NCBI GenBank assembly: GCA_044221335.1
Contig: JBGAPI010000007.1
Location: 83,555 to 147,554 of the forward strand
Direction of reading: 5' to 3'
DNA: 64,000 nucleotides
Source: JBGAPI01 sp044221335
Lineage (GTDB): Bacteria; Pseudomonadota; Gammaproteobacteria; Xanthomonadales; Ahniellaceae
The notes under the pieces are model-generated. The model made no database searches and was not told the origin of the DNA. It was given only the letters and a program-made list of their open reading frames with translations. Shown here piece after piece: positions 53,965-61,620 of the stretch. The translations under genes and the position numbers were made by a program. Numbering within the stretch: the stretch's first letter is position 1; each line of letters opens with the position of its first letter.

Positions 53965-54075
53965 GGCGGCCGCACGACGTCGCGACGAGCCACCGAACCG
54001 CCATCCCACGACCGATCCGCGCCATCGTCCGGCCACGCCGATGCGGCAAGCTGATTCGAGTTCCGGAGTCCCCCG

Positions 54076-54573
54076 ATGACCTTCCCTTTTCGATGCCTGG
54101 CGCTGGCGACCTGCGCGGCGAGTTCCCTGGCGCACGCCGCGGTCGACGACGACTGCACTCGCGCCATGCCATCACCTCGGATCGTGGATGTCGGCAAGGT
54201 CCGCGAGCATTCCTTCGAGCTCGACGGCCGCGACGGCACCGAGCGCATCACGCTCGCCAGCGGCGACCGCCTGGTGATCCGCCACGGCGGCTGCGAGCAC
54301 TTCGTCCTGGTCTACGAGATTCCGCTCGCCGGCACCGCGCTGCCGACCACGCCGCGTGGCTGGATCGAGCGGGCGCTGCCGACCTTGCGTGCGATGGCCG
54401 CGTTCGGCGACGACGAAGCGGCGTTGGCCGTGAAGACGCTGCAGGATCGGCAGGACTACACGCTGGGGGAGTCGATCGAAGTGATCCGGGAATACGAGTT
54501 CATCGGGCTTCGGACCGTGCCGGATGGGGGTCCGCCGACGACGCTGGAAGTCGTCGTGGACGTCGCGCTGTGA
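54076..54573 (+). CDS. exported protein of unknown function
   Basis: A 165-residue protein with a signal peptide (MTFPFRCLALATCAASSLAHA/AV). The mature part of about 145 residues has two early Cys (DDDCTRAM, GGCEHFV) that could form a disulfide, and ends in a beta strand (TTLEVVVDVAL). No domain is recognised. It is followed by a membrane-protein gene after 102 bp; no operon is evident. Confidence 0.6.
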   Translation: MTFPFRCLALATCAASSLAHAAVDDDCTRAMPSPRIVDVGKVREHSFELDGRDGTERITLASGDRLVIRHGGCEHFVLVYEIPLAGTALPTTPRGWIERALPTLRAMAAFGDDEAALAVKTLQDRQDYTLGESIEVIREYEFIGLRTVPDGGPPTTLEVVVDVAL

Positions 54574-54675
54574 CACCGGCGTGCGCGGAACCGACGATCG
54601 TCACTCCACCCCGGTGCCTCGAACTTTGTACGATCGGCCTATCGACGGCGGTGTGCCGCGACGTCCGGGAATGAT

Positions 54676-55221
54676 GTGCGATCCGCGATCCTGAAATCTC
54701 TGGCGGTCCTGATCCTGCTGGTCGGCGGCGTGGCCGGCGTCGTGATGAGCTGGCTGCAGGCCGTCGGGCATTGCGCCGTCGCGGTGGCGAGCACCACCGC
54801 GGCCGCGGCGCCGTCGACGCCGGCCTGCCGCGCACTGACGCTGGATTCGCTGATCTTCGTCTTCAAGAACCACGGCCACGTGTGGATGCCGCTCGCCGGC
54901 ATCGCCGTGATCCTGCTCGCCTTCATGCTGGCCTACGTGCTGATGTCGGAGCCGGGCAAGGTGCTGCGTGGCCTGCTGGTGGTGCAGGCCGTCGCCGCGC
55001 TGTCGTTCGTCGTGATCACCCTCGGCGCCTTCGGGCAGCGCAGTGCCGACGCCGCCTCCTTCGTGGTGATGGGCCTGATCCCGCTGGTGGCCTGCGGCAT
55101 TCCGGTGGTCGCCGTTCGCCGCCGCGACGATCGCTGGCTGTGGATGCTGCCGCTCGAAGCGGCGATCGTCGCCCTGTGCGTGGGGACGACGGTCTACATG
55201 CTCCAGGCCGCGGGCCACTAG
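54676..55221 (+). CDS. four-helix integral membrane protein of unknown function
   Basis: A 181-residue protein with a GTG start. Four hydrophobic segments: ILKSLAVLILLVGGVAGVVM, GIAVILLAFMLAYVLM, GLLVVQAVAALSFVVITLG and a C-terminal LEAAIVALCVGTTVYM; a fifth (SFVVMGLIPLVACGIPVVAV) makes the count four or five. The first loop holds two Cys flanking an Ala/Thr stretch (HCAVAVAS ... ACRALTLD). No function can be assigned. Confidence 0.6.
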   Translation: MRSAILKSLAVLILLVGGVAGVVMSWLQAVGHCAVAVASTTAAAAPSTPACRALTLDSLIFVFKNHGHVWMPLAGIAVILLAFMLAYVLMSEPGKVLRGLLVVQAVAALSFVVITLGAFGQRSADAASFVVMGLIPLVACGIPVVAVRRRDDRWLWMLPLEAAIVALCVGTTVYMLQAAGH

Positions 55222-55236
55222 CCAAGGGCGGTTCTG

Positions 55237-55292
55237 GTGGGAGCGGCTCCAGTGCCGCGACGCTGGGAGTGGCCGGGCAATGCCCGACCTAC
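55237..55292. repeat. two REP-like palindromes, the second supplying the miaA stop
   Basis: GTGGGAGCGGCTCCAGTGCC at 55237-55256 continues CGCGAC. On the minus strand at 55268-55292, GTAGGTCGGGCA then TTGCCCGGCCACT; the TAG (55289-55291) is the miaA stop. Confidence 0.7.
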
Positions 55293-56221
55293 AGGAACGC
55301 GGCGACCCGCTGCTGCAGCGCCGCTTCCGCCCCGGCGACCTCCGGGTCGACCTGGAACGCATCGAGCTCGGAACGCAGCCACGTCACCTGCCGCTTGATC
55401 AGCTGACGGGTCGCGGCAATGCCGCTGTCGATCATCGCGGCCTCGTCGACCACGCCGTCGAGGAAAGCCCAGACCTGGCGATAGCCCACCGCGCGCATCG
55501 ACGGCGCGTCGGGCGACAGGGCAGGGCGTTCGCGCAGGCGTCGCACTTCATCGACGAAACCCTCGGCGAGCATCTGCCGGAAGCGCAGATCGGCACGCTC
55601 ATGCAGGCGCTCGCGCGAGGGCATCAGTGCGATCTTCAGCACGCGCCATGGCAGCCGGTCGCGGCGCCCGCCCTGCTGCTCCGACAGCGGACGCCCGGTC
55701 AGCGCGATCACCTCGAGCGCGCGGCCGATGCGTTGCGGATCATTCGGATGAATTCGCTTCGCCGCGACCGGATCGACGCGGAGCAGTTCCGCGTGCAGCG
55801 CGGCCGAGCCCTCGGAGGCGAGGCGCGCGTGAATCCGCTCGCGGGTCGCGGGATCGGTCGAGGGCAGGTCGGACAGGCCGCGCTCGAGCGCGCGGAAATA
55901 CAGCATCGTCCCGCCGACCAGCAGCGGAACGCGACCGCGCGCCGAGATCTCCGCCATCGCCGCCAGCGCGTCGGCGCGGAACTCGGCGGCGGAGTAGGGT
56001 TGTTCCGGATCGCGGATGTCGACCAGCCGGTGCGGCGCGCGCGCCAGCGTCGCCGCGTCGGGCTTGGCGCTGCCGATGTCGAGGCCCCGGTAGACCAGCG
56101 CCGAGTCGACGCTGACGAGGTCCACCGGCCAGCGCCGCGCCCAGTCGATCGCGAGGGCGGTCTTGCCGGAGGCGGAGGGTCCCTGGAGGAAGAGGGCGGC
56201 GGGGCGGAGGTCGGGGGTCAT
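55289..56221 (-). CDS. miaA: tRNA dimethylallyltransferase
   Basis: A 310-residue enzyme attaching dimethylallyl to A37 of tRNAs reading UNN codons. P-loop LQGPSASGKTALA, then DSALVYRGLDIGSAKPD, PHRLVDIRDP, VGGTMLYFRALERGLSDLP and DPQRIGRALEV. The substrate DMAPP derives from the MEP pathway started by dxs elsewhere in the window. mutL and hfq, its frequent neighbours, are not adjacent. The stop is a REP-embedded TAG. Confidence 0.96.
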   Translation of the reverse strand: MTPDLRPAALFLQGPSASGKTALAIDWARRWPVDLVSVDSALVYRGLDIGSAKPDAATLARAPHRLVDIRDPEQPYSAAEFRADALAAMAEISARGRVPLLVGGTMLYFRALERGLSDLPSTDPATRERIHARLASEGSAALHAELLRVDPVAAKRIHPNDPQRIGRALEVIALTGRPLSEQQGGRRDRLPWRVLKIALMPSRERLHERADLRFRQMLAEGFVDEVRRLRERPALSPDAPSMRAVGYRQVWAFLDGVVDEAAMIDSGIAATRQLIKRQVTWLRSELDAFQVDPEVAGAEAALQQRVAAFL

Positions 56222-56260
56222 GATCGCGACCAGGGTAGCCCGGAGGTGGGAATCCTACGA

Positions 56261-56284
56261 GGGCTCGGGGCTCGGGGCTCAGGG
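56261..56284 (+). repeat. heptad repeat (GGGCTCG x2, GGGCTCA, GGG)
   Basis: Three 7-bp units, G-rich on the plus strand, directly left of the second CATTGCGAG element. Confidence 0.65.
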
Positions 56285-56294
56285 AAACGATACC

Positions 56295-56406
56295 CGTCAC
56301 TGCGAGCGCAGCGAAGCAATCCAGCGCCTTTGCTGTTCGCCACGTCAAAGCAAGAGCGAAGGCGCTGGGTTGCATCGTCGTCGCTGCGCTCCTCCTCGCA
56401 ATGACG
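56295..56406. repeat. 112-bp CATTGCGAG inverted-repeat element, copy 2
   Basis: It begins CGTCACTGCGAGCGCAGCGA and ends CTCGCAATGACG. It is the same length as the copy at 36296 and keeps the orientation. Substitutions are scattered, so the two are diverged copies and not a recent duplication. Confidence 0.88.
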
Positions 56407-56433
56407 GGATGCTGTCGCGACTCTGGGCACTGA

Positions 56434-56461
56434 GCCCGGTGCCCAGGGCCCAGTGCCTTCG
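56434..56461 (+). repeat. heptad repeat (GCCCGGT, GCCCAGG, GCCCAGT, GCCTTCG)
   Basis: Four 7-bp units, C-rich on this strand, to the right of the CATTGCGAG element and partly complementary to the G-rich array at 56261. Confidence 0.55.
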
Positions 56462-56488
56462 CCCCCCGACAACGCCGCAGCGATCGGC

Positions 56489-56512
56489 GGCGGCGCGCGG
56501 TGCGCGCCCTAC
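56489..56512 (-). repeat. REP-like palindrome supplying the S46 peptidase stop
   Basis: On the minus strand GTAGGGCGCGCA is followed by CCGCGCGCC. The TAG (56509-56511) is the stop of the peptidase gene. Confidence 0.78.
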
Positions 56513-58734
56513 AGTCCGACTTCCTTCAACAAGCGCTCGTTGTGGTCGACCTTGTCCATCACCCACAGCATGTAGCGGACGTCGACCATGATGGTGCGCG
56601 CGGTCTCCGGGCGGAACAGCCAGGAATCGCTGATCGACTCCCAGTTGCCGTCGAAGGCGAGCCCGACCAGCCGGCCGTGGGCATCGAGCACCGCGGAGCC
56701 GGAGTTGCCGCCGACGATGTCGAGGTCGCCCATGAAGTTGACCGGCAGGCGGGTGGCATCGCTCGCCGGGCTGGTGCTGGCGACGTCGCGATCGACCCGG
56801 CTCGTCACCGCGCCGGCGGCGACCGGATTGAACGCGTAGGCGCCGAAGTCGCCGGCGCGGATCCGTGCGAGCGAACGTTCCGGCGTGTTGAACGGCCAGG
56901 TCGCGGTGCTCTTCTGCAGGATGCCCTCGGCGGTGGTGAACGGCGTGTATTCGGCGCCGTCGCGGCGATAGCCCTGGACACGGCCGTAGGTGATGCGCAG
57001 CGAGGAGTTGGCGTCCGGATAGACCGGCTCGTTGCGGGCCGCCTTCCAGTCGATGATGGCGCGCATGTAGGCGGGGCGCAGTTCGGCTTCGCGGCCGTTG
57101 CTGTCGTCGGCGACCGCCTCGATCGCCAGCCGCTCGTCGGACAGCGCGGCGGCCAGCTGGATGCCGGGGTCGTCCGAGCGATCGAGCTCGGCGCGGGGCT
57201 TGTCGAACAGCGCGAGGCGGGTCGCGGTGTCGAACAGGCGGGTGCCCCGGTACAGCGCATCGATCTTCTGCTGGCGGACGGCGGCGTCGGTCGTGCCGGC
57301 CCCGAGCCACTGGTCGAGCGACTTCAGGCGCTGCTCCGGCGGCAGCGCGACGTACTTGTCGATCCACCAGCGCAGCAGCTTCGCGTCGGTCGCGGCGTCG
57401 ACCCGGCGCTCGACCTGCTGCAGCGTGGCGAGATTCTCGTCGCGGTCGCGCTGCTGGAAGCCGGCCTTGCGCATCGCGTCCGGCTTGGCCTGCTCGATCG
57501 CGTTGCGGTAGATGATCCGGCCGCTGTTGAGGAGGCCGATGCGATTGGCGATCGTCAGCAGCAGGTCGCGGTCGCGAGTGGCCCGACCTTCGGCGATCAA
57601 CGCTCGCAGGTCGGCGACGGCCTTGCGGGCGCCGGCCTGCTTGTCGCCCTGCGCTGCCAGCCACCGGTCGAGCTCCGCGGCCTGGGCCTGGCGCAGCTCC
57701 TGCGCGTGGCTGCGGCCGAGGCCTTCGAGCTGGCCGACGTAGTTCTTCTCGACGTTGGAGAGGCTCGAGATCGTGCTGACGTACTTCACCTTTACGGCCG
57801 GATCGCGGTCGCCGGCGTCGCGCATCAGCGCCATCATCTCGCGGTAGTCGGCGAGCAGCGTCGGATAGGTGTAGCCGATGCTGTCGGACAGTTCCTCCGC
57901 CAGGCGATAGCGGAAGGTGCGGCCGGGGTAGCCCGCGATCATCACGAAGTCGCCGGCGGCGACGCCCTGCGCATTGAGCGGCAGGAAGTGCCTGGGCTGG
58001 AACGGAACATTGTCCTTGGAGTAGGCGGCGCTGCTGCCGTCCTTCGCTACGTAGGCGCGGATCAGGCTGAAGTCGCCGGTGTGGCGCGGCCACATCCAGT
58101 TGTCGACTTCGCCGCCGAACTTGCCGATCGACTGCGGCGGCGCGTAGACCAGGCGCACGTCGCGGATCTCGCGCTGGCGGACCAGCTGGTAGGAGAGGCC
58201 GCCGTGGAAGGTGTAGACCTCGCAGTGCAGCCCGGGCTTCTCGCAGCCCTTCACCAGCGCCTTCTTGGCCGCGTCGATCGCATCGAAGCGCGCCTTGCCG
58301 TGCTGGCTCGGTTTCACCGCGGCATTGATCTTCGCGCTGACGTCGTCGATCGACTCGGTGACCCACACCCGCGCGGCCGGGTCGGCCGGCAGTTCGTCGC
58401 CGAGCGCGGCGGCGTTGAAGCCGAGTTCGAGGAGGTTGCGCTCGGCGGTCGAGTTGTACTGGATCGAGCCGTACGCGCAATGGTGGTTGGTGGCGATCAG
58501 GCCCTGCGGCGAGATGAACGACGCGCTGCAGCCGCCGAGGCTGACGATGGCGCCCATCGGCTGGCCGGTCAGTTCGGAGAGCTGCTGCGGATCGATCTTC
58601 AGGCCCTCGGCCTGCATCGCCTTCGCGATCGTCGGCACCTGCGCCGGCTGCCACATGCCCTCGACCGCGAGCGCCGAGGTCGGCGCCACCAGGGCCAGCG
58701 CGACGGCGCCGGCCAGGATCTTCATCGTCTTCAT
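56509..58734 (-). CDS. S46 dipeptidyl-peptidase (DPP7-type)
   Basis: A 741-residue exported serine peptidase. The start at 58734 follows CGGGAGGGGAAATCC; the signal peptide is KILAGAVALALVAPTSALA. Catalytic residues are H85 in TNHHC, Asp in RHTGDFSLI and S678 in GGNSGSAV. Eighteen residues after the Ser is Gly (AFDGNWE), the place where DPP7 has Gly and DPP11 has Arg, so it should release dipeptides with hydrophobic rather than acidic P1 residues. The likely role is periplasmic digestion of oligopeptides for amino-acid use. A threonine dehydrogenase gene lies divergently upstream. The stop is a REP-embedded TAG. Confidence 0.94.
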   Translation of the reverse strand: MKTMKILAGAVALALVAPTSALAVEGMWQPAQVPTIAKAMQAEGLKIDPQQLSELTGQPMGAIVSLGGCSASFISPQGLIATNHHCAYGSIQYNSTAERNLLELGFNAAALGDELPADPAARVWVTESIDDVSAKINAAVKPSQHGKARFDAIDAAKKALVKGCEKPGLHCEVYTFHGGLSYQLVRQREIRDVRLVYAPPQSIGKFGGEVDNWMWPRHTGDFSLIRAYVAKDGSSAAYSKDNVPFQPRHFLPLNAQGVAAGDFVMIAGYPGRTFRYRLAEELSDSIGYTYPTLLADYREMMALMRDAGDRDPAVKVKYVSTISSLSNVEKNYVGQLEGLGRSHAQELRQAQAAELDRWLAAQGDKQAGARKAVADLRALIAEGRATRDRDLLLTIANRIGLLNSGRIIYRNAIEQAKPDAMRKAGFQQRDRDENLATLQQVERRVDAATDAKLLRWWIDKYVALPPEQRLKSLDQWLGAGTTDAAVRQQKIDALYRGTRLFDTATRLALFDKPRAELDRSDDPGIQLAAALSDERLAIEAVADDSNGREAELRPAYMRAIIDWKAARNEPVYPDANSSLRITYGRVQGYRRDGAEYTPFTTAEGILQKSTATWPFNTPERSLARIRAGDFGAYAFNPVAAGAVTSRVDRDVASTSPASDATRLPVNFMGDLDIVGGNSGSAVLDAHGRLVGLAFDGNWESISDSWLFRPETARTIMVDVRYMLWVMDKVDHNERLLKEVGL

Positions 58735-58878
58735 GGATTTCCCCTCCCGAAAAACGCAGCAGTCTGCCAGGGTCGGGCACCGGCCACATGGGACGATCGT
58801 CACGGGAATCGGCGGCCATGCCGCCGATTCCCCGGCGAGAAGCGGAATTGGCATGCAGGAACGCGCGATTCGTCTGCC

Positions 58879-58884
58879 TATAAT
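58879..58884 (+). promoter_or_regulatory. possible -10 element (TATAAT)
   Basis: A perfect TATAAT, 93 bp upstream of the tdh start. TTGGCA at 58848-58853 is a -35-like sequence but the spacing (25 bp) is too long for a standard promoter. Confidence 0.35.
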
Positions 58885-58977
58885 CGCTCTCCCGTCGGTC
58901 GCGACACGATTTCCAACGCGCGACGATTCCCCATTGCGGCAGGGATGGCGTCAGCCGTCCCTGCCGGAGGACCGAAC

Positions 58978-60012
58978 ATGCCGCAGATGATGAAGGCGCT
59001 GGTCAAGCGCGAAGCCACCAAGGGCATCTGGATGGAGCAGGTGCCGATCCCCGAGATCGGACCGAACGAGGTGCTGGTCAAGCTGGAGAAGACCGCGATC
59101 TGCGGCACCGACCTGCACATCTACAAATGGGACGAGTGGTCGCAGCGCACCATCAAGCCCGGCCTCGTCATCGGCCACGAGTTCGTCGGCCGGATCGTCG
59201 ACATGGGCCCCGGCGTGCGCGGCTACACGCTCGGCCAGCGGGTCAGCGCCGAGGGCCATATCGTCTGCGGCGTCTGCCGCAACTGCCGCGCCGGCCGCCA
59301 GCACCTGTGCCCGCACACCATCGGCATCGGCGTGAACCGCAACGGCGCCTTCGCCGAGTACCTGGCGATGCCGGCCGCCAACCTGTGGCCGATCCCGGAC
59401 CAGATCCCGTCCGAGCTCGCCGCCTTCTTCGATCCCTACGGCAACGCCGCGCACTGCGCGCTCGAGTTCGACGTGATCGGCGAGGACGTGCTGATCACCG
59501 GTGCCGGCCCGATCGGCATCATCGCCGCCGGCATCTGCAAGCACATCGGCGCGCGCAACGTCGTGGTCACCGACGTCAACGACTACCGGCTGAAGCTGGC
59601 CGCCGACATGGGCGCGACCCGGGTGGTCAACGTGTCCAAGCAGTCGCTGAAGGACGTGGTGAAGGACCTGCACATGGAAGGCTTCGACATCGGCCTCGAG
59701 ATGAGCGGCAACCAGGCGGCCTTCAACGACATGCTCGACTGCATGTACCACGGTGGCAAGATCGCGCTGCTCGGCATCCTGCCGCGCGGCGCCGGCATCG
59801 ACTGGGACAAGGTCATCTTCAAGGGACTGACCCTGCACGGCATCTACGGCCGGCGGATGTACGAGACCTGGTACAAGATGACCCAGATGGTGCTGACCGG
59901 CTTCCCGCTGCAGAAGGTGCTGACCCACCAGGTCCACATCGACGACTTCCAGAAGGGTTTCGACCTGATGGAAGCCGGCAACTGCGGCAAAGTGGTGTGC
60001 GGCTGGAACTGA
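58978..60012 (+). CDS. tdh: L-threonine 3-dehydrogenase
   Basis: A 344-residue zinc alcohol-dehydrogenase-family enzyme oxidising L-threonine to 2-amino-3-ketobutyrate with NAD. Catalytic zinc Cys in AICGTDLHIYKWDEW, GHEFVG, structural zinc Cys cluster CGVCRNCRAGRQHLC, FDPYGNAAHCAL and the Rossmann GAGPIGIIAAG. GGAGGACCGAAC gives a strong ribosome site. The usual partner kbl is not adjacent. Two uncharacterised envelope genes follow at 31 bp. Confidence 0.96.
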   Translation: MPQMMKALVKREATKGIWMEQVPIPEIGPNEVLVKLEKTAICGTDLHIYKWDEWSQRTIKPGLVIGHEFVGRIVDMGPGVRGYTLGQRVSAEGHIVCGVCRNCRAGRQHLCPHTIGIGVNRNGAFAEYLAMPAANLWPIPDQIPSELAAFFDPYGNAAHCALEFDVIGEDVLITGAGPIGIIAAGICKHIGARNVVVTDVNDYRLKLAADMGATRVVNVSKQSLKDVVKDLHMEGFDIGLEMSGNQAAFNDMLDCMYHGGKIALLGILPRGAGIDWDKVIFKGLTLHGIYGRRMYETWYKMTQMVLTGFPLQKVLTHQVHIDDFQKGFDLMEAGNCGKVVCGWN

Positions 60013-60043
60013 TCCCCGATCCGACGTCGCTCAGAGGCTTTCG

Positions 60044-61612
60044 ATGTCCAACCTGCTCGGCAAGCTGTTTCTCGGGAAGTTCGGCTACTCCAAGGGCCTG
60101 ACGCCGTGGCGGGTGTTCTACCTGGGGATGGTCTACGTCGCGCTGCCGATCGGGCTGTTCCACTGGTACGTGACCTTCTCGGTATTGCAGATCGCCGACA
60201 TCATGCTGTCGGACTATGCCGAGGACGCGGATGTCAAGCTGAAGCCGTTCTACACCTGGAGCGGCGACTTCGGCGTGCGCGATCTGCGCATCCAGCCGAC
60301 GGACAGCAGCATCCCGGCGCTGACGGTCGGCGAGATCCGGCTGGTGACCCCGGGCTGGCTGTGGACCCTCGATCTGTTCAACCCGCCGAGCGGCGAGCGC
60401 CGCCACAACCTGTTCTCGCGCAAGGGTCGCAACGCGGCCGCGGTCGACGCGCTCGGCAAGCTGTTCGGCGCGGGCGAAAAAGAACCCGAAGGCCTGATCC
60501 CGCCGGCGCGCCGGCTGGCGGTAGTGATGACCGACGCGCACATCAGCTTCGCGGGCTTCCTCCCGGAGGAACTGGAGGAACCCAGCCTTTCCAGCGTCGG
60601 CATGGTGAGCGGCCTGCCCCTCGAAGCGGAGGGATGCGCGAGCGACCACTACTGGAGCGCGGAGGACGTCACCCTCATGGGGATGTCCTACCCCGGCAGC
60701 AAGGTGACCTGGCAGTACGATGTCGTCGGTCCGGGATCGCTCGCCATCACCAGTTCGATCGAATCGCCGGGCATCGGAGCCGGCGAGTTCACCGAGACGC
60801 TGAAGCTCGACAAGCCGGAGCGCTATCTCACCAGCGACGAGGACGGCACGATCACCGAGCTGCGCTGGCACTACACCGATGCCGGCTTCAACGAGAAGCG
60901 CAACAAGTACTGCGCCAGCCGCGACCACGTGCCGTCCGCCGAGTTCGTCCAGCGCCACCTCGCCGCGGTCCGGCGCCTGCTTGCCGCCGACGGCTATGCG
61001 CCTACGCCGGAAGTCGAGTCGCGCTACCAGCGTTTCGCGGAGAAGGGCGGGGAACTCACCGTCGTCGCGCATCCCGACACCTCGATCGCCTTCGAGCACT
61101 ACGCGCAGTACGCGCCGGACGCGCGGGCGCGGCTGTTCAACGCCACGCTCGAGGTCAGCGGCACGGGGGCGGCCATCCCGCTGGTGGTGACGGCGGTCGC
61201 TCCGCAGCCGATTCCCGAGGATTTCGCGGGCACCACCTGGGAGCTGGTCGCGCGCGAACGCGGCCTCGCGGTCAAGACCGCCGGCGCCGATCGGGGCCGG
61301 CCGCAGCTCGCCGGCATGGCGCCGAAGCCCGCGGCGGACGCGGCGCCGGCGCAGACGATGTCCAACAAGGTGCCGGAAGACGACTTCGCCGAAGACCCCG
61401 CGGCAGCCAAGCACGCCAACGACATCGCCTTCGCCGATCTCAAGAACTTCGTCGGCCACACCGTTCGCGTCGAGCTGGAGAGCGGGCATCGCACCGGGGT
61501 GCTGGAGTCCGCGACTCCCGGGACCATCGTGGTGCGGGTCCGCGCGGTCTCCGGCCAGGCCTCGCTGACCTTCACCAAGCAGGCCGTGGTGCGGGTGACC
61601 CGGCTCAACTGA
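60044..61612 (+). CDS. membrane-anchored protein of unknown function with possible Sm-like C-terminus
   Basis: A 522-residue protein. One membrane helix (RVFYLGMVYVALPIGLFHWYVTF, about 23-46), then a long beta-rich part (ADVKLKPFYTWSGDFGVRDLRIQPTD...), presumably periplasmic, reminiscent of lipid-channel or AsmA/DUF945-like proteins without a clear match. Residues about 435-460 form an acidic linker. The last 60 residues (GHTVRVELESGHRTGVLES ... VRVTRLN) look like a five-stranded Sm/Hfq-type small barrel. It lies 31 bp after tdh and 8 bp before the next gene, so one transcript is likely. Function is unknown. Confidence 0.65.
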   Translation: MSNLLGKLFLGKFGYSKGLTPWRVFYLGMVYVALPIGLFHWYVTFSVLQIADIMLSDYAEDADVKLKPFYTWSGDFGVRDLRIQPTDSSIPALTVGEIRLVTPGWLWTLDLFNPPSGERRHNLFSRKGRNAAAVDALGKLFGAGEKEPEGLIPPARRLAVVMTDAHISFAGFLPEELEEPSLSSVGMVSGLPLEAEGCASDHYWSAEDVTLMGMSYPGSKVTWQYDVVGPGSLAITSSIESPGIGAGEFTETLKLDKPERYLTSDEDGTITELRWHYTDAGFNEKRNKYCASRDHVPSAEFVQRHLAAVRRLLAADGYAPTPEVESRYQRFAEKGGELTVVAHPDTSIAFEHYAQYAPDARARLFNATLEVSGTGAAIPLVVTAVAPQPIPEDFAGTTWELVARERGLAVKTAGADRGRPQLAGMAPKPAADAAPAQTMSNKVPEDDFAEDPAAAKHANDIAFADLKNFVGHTVRVELESGHRTGVLESATPGTIVVRVRAVSGQASLTFTKQAVVRVTRLN

Positions 61613-61620
61613 TCCGTCCG

